Shown here piece after piece: positions 7,657 to 15,559 of a stretch of 64,000 nt of DNA. The notes below the pieces were generated by a model that ran no database searches, was not told the DNA's origin, and saw only the letters and a list, made by a program, of their open reading frames with translations. A program made the position numbers and the translations under genes. The DNA lies in contig NZ_JADHDX010000003.1 of NCBI RefSeq assembly GCF_016820585.1, forward strand, positions 62,001 to 126,000, given 5' to 3'. The DNA is from Arthrobacter beigongshangensis (lineage in GTDB: Bacteria; Bacillota; Bacilli; Bacillales_A; Planococcaceae). Position 1 is the stretch's first letter. Each line of letters opens with the position of its first letter.

Positions 7657-9951
7657 TTACTTCTGCAAAATAGCGTAGCGTTCGCGCATTTTATTCGTAG
7701 CAACGACCATATTTTTCAATGCGGCAATTGTTTCCTCATGCTTTCTTGTTTTCAAACCGCAATCGGGGTTAATCCAAAATTGGTTTGGTTCAAGTACACC
7801 TAGTCCTTGTTCGATAACGTCGACCATTTCTTGGACTTCAGGTACCCGTGGGCTATGGATATCATAGACGCCTAGGCCAATGCCTTTGTCGTAGGAGAAG
7901 TCATTGAAGGCAGAAACAAGATCACCGTGGCTTCGTGATGTTTCAATGGAGATAACATCTGCATCAAGTCCGCTAATGGAGTCGATGAAGTCGTTGAATT
8001 CACAGTAGCACATATGCGTATGAATTTGCGTTGTATCCTGTACGGATGCAGTTGCCAGTCTGAAGGCATTGATAGCCCATTCTAGGTAATTGCTCCACTC
8101 CGATTTTTTAAGTGGTAAGCCTTCGCGAAGAGCAGGTTCGTCTACTTGAATGATGTGGATACCGGCAGCTTCCAATGCTTCAACTTCTTTACGAAGTGCA
8201 AGTGCAATCTGATACGTAACTTCTTTACGTGAAATATCATCGCGCACAAATGACCAGTTCAAAATAGTGACAGGCCCTGTCAGCATTCCTTTCATCGGCT
8301 TGTCAGTTAAAGATTGAGCATAGACGGATTCTTCCACAGTCATTGGGTCGATGAATGTCACATCTCCGTAAATCACCGGTGGTTTGACACAGCGCGAGCC
8401 GTAGGAAACAACCCAAGCCTTTTCAGTGAAGACAAAGCCGCCTAATTTTTCCCCGAAATACTCAACCATATCTGTCCGTTCGAATTCACCGTGAACGAAG
8501 ACATCCAGTCCGATTTCTTCTTGAATCGCAACCCACTGTTTGATTTCCTCTTGGACGAAGTCACGGTATTGTGTATCTGTTGACTCGCCTTTACGCCATT
8601 TTGTTCGTGCACGGCGAACTTCCGGTGTTTGTGGGAAGCTCCCGATTGTTGTTGTTGGTAATAGCGGCAAATTGAATGTTTCTTGCTGCTTATCACGACG
8701 TTCTTTAAATGGCGATTTTCGCTTGCTGTCTTGTTCGCTGATGTTTTGCACAGCTTGCTGTAAGTCAGAGTGATTTCTTGCAGGTAAGTCCGCCAGATTT
8801 TGACGTGCTGTTATACTTTCAGTCACTGCATCAGCAATAGCTTGTTTCCCTTCACGCACACCTTTTACTAGTGTTGTCACTTCTACAAGTTTTTCATCTG
8901 CAAAAGCAAGAGCAGCTTTAATCGTTGCGTCTAGCTTTACCTCAGACTGAATCGTAACAGGAACATGGAGTAGACTACTCGAGGGCTGTACACAAATGCG
9001 ATCTGCTGGCACGAGCTGTGTTATTGTATCGAGTAATGCAGCTTTTTCTTGCAAATCCGCACGCCATATATTGCGTCCATCGATTAAACCGGCAGCGAGT
9101 ATTTTGTCCGTTGGGAATCCGTGCGCTTGTAATTGTTCAAGGTTTTTCTCAGTACCTTGTGCAAAATCAAGACCAATTCCGGCAACAGGTAAAGCAACAA
9201 CTTCTTTATAGTGCTCAACGGCATCAAAATACGTTTGTAATAAAATATTGGCATTTGGAGCGGCTACACTTAGCTGTTTGTAAATCTCGATGACAGTTTG
9301 AATGTCTTCTTTTGTTAATGATGTAGATAGAATTGGTTCTTCAAGCTGGATCCACTGAGCTCCGGCATCTGCCAATTCATTAAGAATCTGACTATATAAA
9401 GGAATCAATTGCAAAATGAACGCTGGAATATCCTTTTTCGCATAGCCTTTTGATAGTTTCAAAAATGTATATGGGCCAATTAAAACAGGCTTGCCATCAA
9501 TCGACAACTTCTCTTTTGCTTCGAGATAGGCAGTAAGGGGTTTATTTTCTGTGAGTACTAGTTTTTTCTGACTATATTCTGGCACAATATAGTGGTAGTT
9601 CGCGTTGAACCATTTCGTCATTTCTGATGCAACGGCTTGGTCATTACCCCGTGCAATCGAGAAATAGGTTGCGAGCGATACATCGCCGCCAGACCAATTG
9701 AAGCGTTCAGGGATCATGCCGAACATGACAGCTGTATCGAGCATCCTATCGTACAAAGTAAAATCACCGACAGGAATAAGATCAATGCCCGCATCTTTTT
9801 GTTTTTGAAGGCGTTCTAACCGAAGTTTTTCAATTTCCTCTAGGAATAGGCTTTCCTCTAACTTCCCAGCCCAAAAGGCCTCAAGCGCTTTTTTCCATTC
9901 CCTGTTACCCCCGATATATGGGTATCCGATCGTACTGCTGACAATTGACAA
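7657..9951 (-). CDS. metE: Cobalamin-independent methionine synthase
   Basis: MetE transfers the methyl group of 5-methyltetrahydropteroyl-triglutamate to homocysteine, making methionine without B12. The 764 residues cover the full two-barrel family length. Zinc ligands are in the C-terminal barrel: His and Cys of HTHMCYCEF near 650 and the Cys of NPDCGLKTR near 735. The linker KRKSPFKERRDKQQ and the LPLLPTTTIGSFPQT block mark the second domain. The start is TTG 9951, with GGAGAGG 7 bases upstream. A cobalamin riboswitch and terminator precede the gene, so B12 should shut it off, implying that a B12-dependent MetH exists elsewhere. Confidence 0.97.
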   Translation of the reverse strand: MSIVSSTIGYPYIGGNREWKKALEAFWAGKLEESLFLEEIEKLRLERLQKQKDAGIDLIPVGDFTLYDRMLDTAVMFGMIPERFNWSGGDVSLATYFSIARGNDQAVASEMTKWFNANYHYIVPEYSQKKLVLTENKPLTAYLEAKEKLSIDGKPVLIGPYTFLKLSKGYAKKDIPAFILQLIPLYSQILNELADAGAQWIQLEEPILSTSLTKEDIQTVIEIYKQLSVAAPNANILLQTYFDAVEHYKEVVALPVAGIGLDFAQGTEKNLEQLQAHGFPTDKILAAGLIDGRNIWRADLQEKAALLDTITQLVPADRICVQPSSSLLHVPVTIQSEVKLDATIKAALAFADEKLVEVTTLVKGVREGKQAIADAVTESITARQNLADLPARNHSDLQQAVQNISEQDSKRKSPFKERRDKQQETFNLPLLPTTTIGSFPQTPEVRRARTKWRKGESTDTQYRDFVQEEIKQWVAIQEEIGLDVFVHGEFERTDMVEYFGEKLGGFVFTEKAWVVSYGSRCVKPPVIYGDVTFIDPMTVEESVYAQSLTDKPMKGMLTGPVTILNWSFVRDDISRKEVTYQIALALRKEVEALEAAGIHIIQVDEPALREGLPLKKSEWSNYLEWAINAFRLATASVQDTTQIHTHMCYCEFNDFIDSISGLDADVISIETSRSHGDLVSAFNDFSYDKGIGLGVYDIHSPRVPEVQEMVDVIEQGLGVLEPNQFWINPDCGLKTRKHEETIAALKNMVVATNKMRERYAILQK

Positions 9952-9999
9952 ATCGTTTCCTCTCCTCTTTTTATGAAGTAAAGAAGTGTTATTAAGGAA

Positions 10000-10033
10000 T
10001 AAAAAAACACTTCTAACGAAAGTTAGAAATGTT
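10000..10033 (-). terminator. Expression-platform terminator of the metE riboswitch
   Basis: On the minus strand CATTTCTAAC pairs with GTTAGAAGTG around TTTC, followed by seven T. It lies between the cobalamin aptamer and metE, as expected for ligand-dependent termination. Confidence 0.8.
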
Positions 10034-10061
10034 TACGCGCAGAAATAAAATAGATGCGTTG

Positions 10062-10212
10062 TCATCCTAACACTCCCTATCGACCGTAGGGTAGAGCGTT
10101 GCAAAAAGAGGCAGTTATCTGGCTTCAGCAAAATTGCTGTTACAGTGGCGGGACCGCGCCGGATTATCGTTTCACCGGCTTCACTTTTAAGATCTGGCAA
10201 ATGTACAAATTA
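10062..10212 (-). ncRNA. Cobalamin riboswitch upstream of metE
   Basis: On the minus strand the conserved cobalamin aptamer blocks appear in order: GTGAAGCCGGTGAAAC, CGCGGTCCCGC, the B12-box-like CACTGTAACAGC, and GAAGCCAGATAACTGCC. A further stem (AACGCTCTACCCTA with TAGGGAGTGTT) follows, then the terminator. A 79-codon open frame on the plus strand across this region is not a gene. Confidence 0.93.
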
Positions 10213-10493
10213 CCAGACCACCTATTTCTATTGCTTTACTATATGATTGTCGATGTGTTCAAAGCTATCATGTATCTATTGTTCTGTCAAACAGAATATA
10301 AAGAATCATCAGATGGTTCAAATGTATTAACATATTGACAGGTCAAGTAGCAGATTAGGAGCATCATTCTACAGTGAATTTATATTTGTGGTCTCTTCTG
10401 TTGGATAAATATATTAATTAATTTATTAAAAAATATCATGCCTTTCCATATTGATTTTAACTGTTTTATTAATAAAAAATTGTGGAAGTGAGT
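10213..10493. other. Divergent intergenic region between metE riboswitch and importer operon
   Basis: No gene is visible. On the minus strand a TTGACA box near 10285 may belong to the metE promoter, but I could not find a convincing -10 at standard spacing. The rest is very AT-rich. Confidence 0.4.
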
Positions 10494-10522
10494 TTGCAAT
10501 GACTTGGAAACTCCTGTATTAT
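10494..10522 (+). promoter_or_regulatory. Vegetative promoter of the glycine betaine-type importer operon
   Basis: TTGCAA at 10494-10499 and TATTAT at 10517-10522 are separated by 17 bases, a good sigma-A promoter. The start would be near 10529, leaving a leader of about 140 bases that contains an imperfect hairpin with ATAGGTAGA and a TATCTATTCT arm. Confidence 0.65.
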
Positions 10523-10668
10523 TAAAAACTATAAATTAGATAGGTAGATTTTTTGTGGTTTATCTATTCTATTTGAAGGAATAGGAACCAAAATAAATTG
10601 AACAATTAGGAGGGAAGTGTATTTACACCGTCTAATTTAAAAAAGATGAAAAGGGGTAACAATTTCTT

Positions 10669-11664
10669 ATGAAAAAAATTACTATCTTTCTCTCGTTTTG
10701 TATGCTTTTAATTCTTTCTGCGTGTAGTGGAGAGGCAAGTAAAGACAGCATTAAAGTTATTAAGTTTGCTGATGCTGGTTGGGATAGCATTCGTGTCCAC
10801 AATAGTATTGCGCAACTCATTATTGAGGAAGGCTATGGTTATGATACGGAAGTAACAAGTGGTACGACGGCTGCAACGGTTCAGTCATTGGAAAAAGGAG
10901 ATATTAACGTCTATATGGAATTATGGACAGATAATATTAAAGAAGTTTATGAAGCTGCAATTGAAAAAGGAAACATTGTTAATGTCTCTACTAACTTCGC
11001 TGACAATTCACAGGGGTTATACGTACCAACATATGTAATTGAAGGAGATGCAGAAAGAGGGATTGAGGCAATCGCGCCAGATTTGGAAACGGTTGAAGAT
11101 TTAGCGAAGTATCCCGGGATTTTCGAAGATCCGGAAGATAAGACTAAAGGTCGTATTATTGGTGCTCCTTCTAGCTGGGCGGTTAGTGAACATTTAGAAA
11201 CCAAGCTACAAGCATATGGCTTGGACGAGCAATATAATTACCTAGCACCAGGATCAGATTCTGCAATTGTGGCATCACTAGCAGGCGCATACAAAAATGG
11301 TGAGCCCTGGGTAGGGTATTATTGGTCGCCAACCTGGGTGACTGCAAGTTATGACTTAACATTACTTGCTGATAATGCGTACGATGAAACGATTTGGGAA
11401 GAAACAAAGGGAACTGAATTCCCGCCAAATGATGTTGTCGTTGCGGTCCATAAAGATTTACCAACTCAGGCAAAGGATGTTGTTGACTTCCTAAGTAACT
11501 ACCAAACAAGCAATGAATTGACTGAGAATGCTCTTGATTATATGAATGAAAATGAAGCTGAACCGGTAGAAGCGGCTAAATGGTGGATGAAAGAACATGA
11601 AGATCTTTGGACAACATGGGTGCCAGATGATGTGGCAGAAAAAGTGAAAAAAGCTTTACAGTAA
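10669..11664 (+). CDS. Glycine betaine/choline-type ABC transporter substrate-binding lipoprotein
   Basis: The 331-residue protein has a lipoprotein signal (lipobox LSAC, Cys19) and a type II periplasmic-binding fold of the OpuAC family. The FADAGWDSIRVHN opening, GYYWSPTWV segment and Trp-rich C-terminus (AKWWMKEHEDLWTTWVP) supply aromatic residues that would box a quaternary ammonium group. It captures an osmoprotectant outside the membrane for the permease and ATPase that follow. AAAAGGGG lies before ATG 10669. The exact ligand (glycine betaine, proline betaine, carnitine or choline) cannot be read from sequence alone. Confidence 0.9.
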   Translation: MKKITIFLSFCMLLILSACSGEASKDSIKVIKFADAGWDSIRVHNSIAQLIIEEGYGYDTEVTSGTTAATVQSLEKGDINVYMELWTDNIKEVYEAAIEKGNIVNVSTNFADNSQGLYVPTYVIEGDAERGIEAIAPDLETVEDLAKYPGIFEDPEDKTKGRIIGAPSSWAVSEHLETKLQAYGLDEQYNYLAPGSDSAIVASLAGAYKNGEPWVGYYWSPTWVTASYDLTLLADNAYDETIWEETKGTEFPPNDVVVAVHKDLPTQAKDVVDFLSNYQTSNELTENALDYMNENEAEPVEAAKWWMKEHEDLWTTWVPDDVAEKVKKALQ

Positions 11665-11713
11665 TGATATTTTACTCAACGTAAAAAGAAAGAGGTGAGG
11701 AAGCGGCTGTCTG

Positions 11714-12592
11714 TTGAACAGTCCCAACCTTATGATTGAATTTCCCGATATACGTATACCAATAGGTAATGGTGTGGAAAAGTTCATAGATTTTTTAGCA
11801 CAAAACTTTAGTGCATTTTTTGATTTTATTTTTGTCATTGCTTCAACTACAATTAAGGGGCTTGAATCAGCGCTCCTTTCAATTCCGTGGTGGGTATTTA
11901 TCATCATCATCTTTGTATTGGGATGGTATTTTACTTCTATATACGGGGGACTACTATTCTCCTTTTTTATTTTCCTTATTGGTACATTTGATCTGTGGCC
12001 GGAAACGATGACTACAATATCAATTGTGTTAATCTCCGTATTGCTCTCCCTTGCAATTGGTATACCACTGGGCATTTTGACTGCCTTCAGTAAAGTGATG
12101 TCTGCCTTTATGCGTCCGATATTAGATGCGATGCAGACTATGCCAAGTTTTGTTTATTTGATCCCTGTTATTTTCTTTTTTCCATTGGGAAATGTACCAG
12201 CAGTGATTGCAACAATTATTTATGCCCTTCCTCCTGTCATTCGATTGACAGAGTTGGGAATTCGTAATGTTGATGAGGAAGTAGTGGAATCCGCACAATC
12301 ATTTGGCTCATCGACTATGCAGATGTTAGTCAAAGTACAGTTACCGCAAGCGCTTCCAACGATTATGGCAGGCATTAACCAAACGACAATGATGGCCTTA
12401 GCAATGGCGGTTGTTGGATCGATGGTTGGCGCACAAGGACTTGGTGAACGAGTACTTTATGCGATTAATCGAATTGATATTTCACTAGGCTTTGAGGCAG
12501 GAATTAGTATTGTTTTCCTAGCTATTATTATCGACCGAATTACTGCGGGAATTGCTGAACGCCTTCAGAGACATGGGAGGAATGTGGCATGA
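11714..12592 (+). CDS. opuAB: Glycine betaine-type ABC transporter permease (OpuAB/ProW-like)
   Basis: This 292-residue membrane protein forms the channel of the importer. It has several hydrophobic segments and the permease coupling region EEVVESAQSFGSSTMQMLVKVQLPQALPTIMAG near residues 190-220, the EAA loop that contacts the ATPase. The start is uncertain: TTG 11714 has GAGG about 13 bases upstream, while ATG 11732 has none nearby. Its stop overlaps the ATPase start (ATGA), showing coupling. The operon order is binding protein, permease, ATPase, the reverse of B. subtilis opuA. Confidence 0.9.
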   Translation: MNSPNLMIEFPDIRIPIGNGVEKFIDFLAQNFSAFFDFIFVIASTTIKGLESALLSIPWWVFIIIIFVLGWYFTSIYGGLLFSFFIFLIGTFDLWPETMTTISIVLISVLLSLAIGIPLGILTAFSKVMSAFMRPILDAMQTMPSFVYLIPVIFFFPLGNVPAVIATIIYALPPVIRLTELGIRNVDEEVVESAQSFGSSTMQMLVKVQLPQALPTIMAGINQTTMMALAMAVVGSMVGAQGLGERVLYAINRIDISLGFEAGISIVFLAIIIDRITAGIAERLQRHGRNVA

Positions 12593-13794
12593 CTGTGAAA
12601 TTAAAAGTTGAAAACGTCTCAAAGATTTTTGGATTAAGACCTAAACGAGCGATTCCTTTAATAGAGGCAGGTGTCTCAAAGGAACAAATATTGGCAGATA
12701 CAGGTCATACTGTTGGGGTTTATGATGCATCGATGGAAATTATGGAAGGTGAAACATTTGTCATTATGGGTCTGTCGGGAAGTGGGAAATCGACCTTGAT
12801 TCGCTGCTTGAATTTATTAAACAAGCCGACATCTGGAGCCATTTATGTGGATGGTGAAAATGTTGTAGACTATAACAAACAACAATTGAAATATTACCGC
12901 CAGAAAAAAATCGCCATGGTGTTTCAGCACTTCGGGTTATTTAGTCATCGGACTGTTTTAGAAAATATCGAGTATGGTTTAGAAATAAGAGGAATTGACA
13001 AAACGGAACGTAGACAAATTGCGCAGAAACATTTAGAAACAGTAGGGCTTAAAGGGTATGAGCATCAATATCCAGAGGAGTTATCTGGAGGAATGCGCCA
13101 GCGTGTAGGCATTGCAAGAGCACTTGCAAATGATCCAGACATCTTATTGATGGACGAGCCGTTTAGCGCGCTTGACCCACTAATTCGCCGTGAAATGCAG
13201 TTGGAGCTGCTTGATATTCAAAATAGGCTACAAAAAACGATTATTTTCATCACTCACGATGTGAATGAAGCATTTAAAATTGGTGATCGTGTCGCTGTGA
13301 TGAAGGATGGAAAAGTTGAACAAATTGGTACACCTGAAGAGATTTTAGAAAGTCCAGCAAATGACTATATTTCAGAGTTTATAAGAGATATCGATCGCTC
13401 AAAAATTTTACAAGCCAATCATATTATGGTGAAGCCTTATGGTTTGGTTTCATTAAAAGATGGGCTAAATATGGCGATAAAGGTGATGCGTGAAAATGGT
13501 ATTTCCAGTGTTTTTGTAACGGATCGGAAACGCCATTTGCATGGCTTGTTGACAATTGACCAGGCAATCGACGGGCTAAAAGAAAAAAAGACATTGCAAG
13601 ATGTAATGTTCAAAGAGGTAAAAATAGTTAGCCCAGATGATTATGTACAAGATATTATTCCATTTGTACTAGATTCAAAATATCCACTTGTTGTTGTTAA
13701 TGAAGACAATCAGATAGCCGGAATCATTTTAAGGGTTCATGTTTTGGCGAGTTTGATTAGTGATAATGTGGATGATTTTGACGCAAGTGAATAA
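12589..13794 (+). CDS. opuAA: Glycine betaine-type ABC transporter ATP-binding protein with CBS domains (OpuAA/ProV-like)
   Basis: The 401-residue ATPase powers the importer. Walker A GLSGSGKST is near residue 62, the Q loop at VFQHFGLF, the signature LSGGMRQRVGIARAL near 165, Walker B ILLMDEPFSALDP and the switch ITHDVNEA follow. Two CBS motifs occupy the last 120 residues (ISSVFVTDRKRHLHGLLT and YPLVVVNEDNQIAGII); in OpuA these sense ionic strength. The start ATG overlaps the permease stop by four bases. A strong terminator follows. Confidence 0.95.
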   Translation: MTVKLKVENVSKIFGLRPKRAIPLIEAGVSKEQILADTGHTVGVYDASMEIMEGETFVIMGLSGSGKSTLIRCLNLLNKPTSGAIYVDGENVVDYNKQQLKYYRQKKIAMVFQHFGLFSHRTVLENIEYGLEIRGIDKTERRQIAQKHLETVGLKGYEHQYPEELSGGMRQRVGIARALANDPDILLMDEPFSALDPLIRREMQLELLDIQNRLQKTIIFITHDVNEAFKIGDRVAVMKDGKVEQIGTPEEILESPANDYISEFIRDIDRSKILQANHIMVKPYGLVSLKDGLNMAIKVMRENGISSVFVTDRKRHLHGLLTIDQAIDGLKEKKTLQDVMFKEVKIVSPDDYVQDIIPFVLDSKYPLVVVNEDNQIAGIILRVHVLASLISDNVDDFDASE

Positions 13795-13802
13795 ATAGGA
13801 GC

Positions 13803-13846
13803 AAAAAATCGGCTGAGGAATAATCACTATTCCCTAGCCGTTTTTT
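13803..13846 (+). terminator. Terminator of the importer operon
   Basis: AAAAATCGGCT pairs with AGCCGTTTTT, with an inner GGAATA/TATTCC stem, followed by a T run. Confidence 0.85.
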
Positions 13847-13849
13847 CTA

Positions 13850-13988
13850 TTTTTGCATGTTTAAACATCATTGATAAGTGCAATAGAGTAAGAATGGGAT
13901 ACTATGTCTTCTATACTAATAACACCAACTTTAGTCATGGCAACAATGAAGGTGACAGAATAGGGTTTAGATTAGATTGATTATAGAA
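13850..13988. other. Intergenic stretch before the mannitol operon
   Basis: A 25-codon open frame on the minus strand (MTKVGVISIEDIVSHSYSIA) is visible but has no neighbour or good ribosome site, so I do not call it a gene. The mannitol promoter must lie near its right end. Confidence 0.35.
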
Positions 13989-14002
13989 TGAAAACGCTTT
14001 AT
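13989..14002 (+). promoter_or_regulatory. Likely catabolite-responsive element (cre) of mtlA
   Basis: TGAAAACGCTTTAT matches 12 of 14 positions of TGWNANCGNTNWCA, 46 bases before the mtlA start, a good position for CcpA repression. Confidence 0.55.
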
Positions 14003-14047
14003 TGTTGTTGTTAACACCAATTAATGGGGAGAAGGGAGTTAGTAACG

Positions 14048-15478
14048 ATGACAAACGAACAACAAAATTCTGGTTTCAAAGTCAAGGTTCAGCGTTTCGG
14101 AAGTTTTTTAAGTGGCATGATTATGCCGAATATCGGTGCATTTATCGCTTGGGGTATCATTACGGCATTATTTATTCCAACAGGTTGGTTTCCAAGAGCA
14201 GATTTTGCAGAACTTGTAGGACCAATGATCAATTACTTATTACCAATTTTAATCGGGTTTACGGGCGGACGCCTTGTCCATGATATTCGCGGAGGGGTCG
14301 TTGGTGCAATTGTCACAATGGGGGTTATTGTTGGGGCAGAAATTCCAATGTTCCTCGGTGCAATGATTGTAGGACCTTTAGGTGGAGTTGCTATTAAGTG
14401 GTTCGATAAATTAGTAGAAGGAAAAATTAAGTCAGGCTTTGAAATGCTTGTCAATAACTTTTCATCAGGCATTATTGGTTTCATTTTAGCTTTAGTTGCT
14501 TTTAAAGGAATTGGCCCAGTTGTAGAGGCGTTGAATAAAGCGCTTGGATCAGGTGTGCAAGCGATTGTCGATGCTAATCTATTACCATTTGCAAGTATAT
14601 TGGTTGAGCCAGCAAAAGTATTATTTTTAAATAATGCCATTAACCATGGTGTGTTAGGTCCGCTTGGGCTTGAGCAAGCTGCAGAAACAGGTAAATCGAT
14701 TCTCTTTCTATTAGAGGCTAATCCGGGACCTGGTTTTGGGATATTGCTTGCCTATATGATTTTTGGTAAAGGTATGGCGAGGCAAACGGCATCAGGGGCG
14801 GGAGTCATCCATTTCCTTGGAGGGATTCATGAAATTTACTTCCCGTACATTTTAATGAGACCATTGCTGTTGGTAGCTGCAATTGCAGGGGGCGCTACGG
14901 GCGTATTTACACTTCAATTATTCGGAGGCGGCTTGGTTGCCACTGCATCGCCAGGTAGTATTTTTGCCATCCTTGCGATGACGCCAAAAGGTAGCTTTGG
15001 AGCTGTTATCGCAGGCGTGTTCTTTGCAACACTCGTATCATTTGTTGTCGCATCTGTTATATTGAAAACAGGAAAACAAACTGATGAGGATGATCTTGCA
15101 AAAGCAACTGAAAAAACATCTGCACTTAAAGGAAAAGAAAGCCATGCAGCTGGCCTTCTACACCAATCAGCTGAAGGAGCAGTTCAGGAAGCATCACTTG
15201 CAAATGTCAAAGGAATTATTTTTGCCTGTGACGCGGGGATGGGTTCTAGTGCCATGGGTGCAGGCATTTTACGTAATAAAGTCAAGAAAGCTGGTATTGA
15301 TGTGGCCGTTACAAATATGGCGATTGCTAATTTACCGGCAGATGCGGAAGTCATAATAACGCATAAAGATTTAACAGATCGGGCGAAAGAAAAAGCACCA
15401 AACGCCTATCATGTTTCAGTGGAAAACTTTCTAAATAGCCCGAAATACGATGAGTTACTTGAAAAGTTAGGGCAATAA
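14048..15478 (+). CDS. mtlA: Mannitol-specific PTS enzyme IICB
   Basis: MtlA imports mannitol and phosphorylates it to mannitol-1-phosphate. The N-terminal IIC domain (about residues 15-340) is membrane-embedded, with conserved NNAINHG near 200 and GGIHEIYFPYI near 268. A linker follows, then the IIB domain with active Cys in IIFACDAGMGSSAMG near 396. IIA is a separate gene (mtlF), as in many Bacillales. I chose ATG 14048 with GAAGGGAG about 9 bases upstream; ATG 14024 overlaps that ribosome site. First gene of mtlA-mtlR-mtlF-mtlD. Confidence 0.96.
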   Translation: MTNEQQNSGFKVKVQRFGSFLSGMIMPNIGAFIAWGIITALFIPTGWFPRADFAELVGPMINYLLPILIGFTGGRLVHDIRGGVVGAIVTMGVIVGAEIPMFLGAMIVGPLGGVAIKWFDKLVEGKIKSGFEMLVNNFSSGIIGFILALVAFKGIGPVVEALNKALGSGVQAIVDANLLPFASILVEPAKVLFLNNAINHGVLGPLGLEQAAETGKSILFLLEANPGPGFGILLAYMIFGKGMARQTASGAGVIHFLGGIHEIYFPYILMRPLLLVAAIAGGATGVFTLQLFGGGLVATASPGSIFAILAMTPKGSFGAVIAGVFFATLVSFVVASVILKTGKQTDEDDLAKATEKTSALKGKESHAAGLLHQSAEGAVQEASLANVKGIIFACDAGMGSSAMGAGILRNKVKKAGIDVAVTNMAIANLPADAEVIITHKDLTDRAKEKAPNAYHVSVENFLNSPKYDELLEKLGQ

Positions 15479-15559
15479 TAAGGAACAGCAGAACTCGGCC
15501 TAATTATGGGCTGAGTTTTGCTAATGGTAAGAAAATGCAACATCAATGGGGTGTTTACG

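Noticed and set aside
10099-10338. 79-codon plus-strand open frame
   Set aside because: It runs through the cobalamin riboswitch on the opposite strand and has no recognisable product.
14002-14283. 93-codon open frame overlapping the start of mtlA
   Set aside because: Shifted shadow frame of the real mannitol transporter gene.
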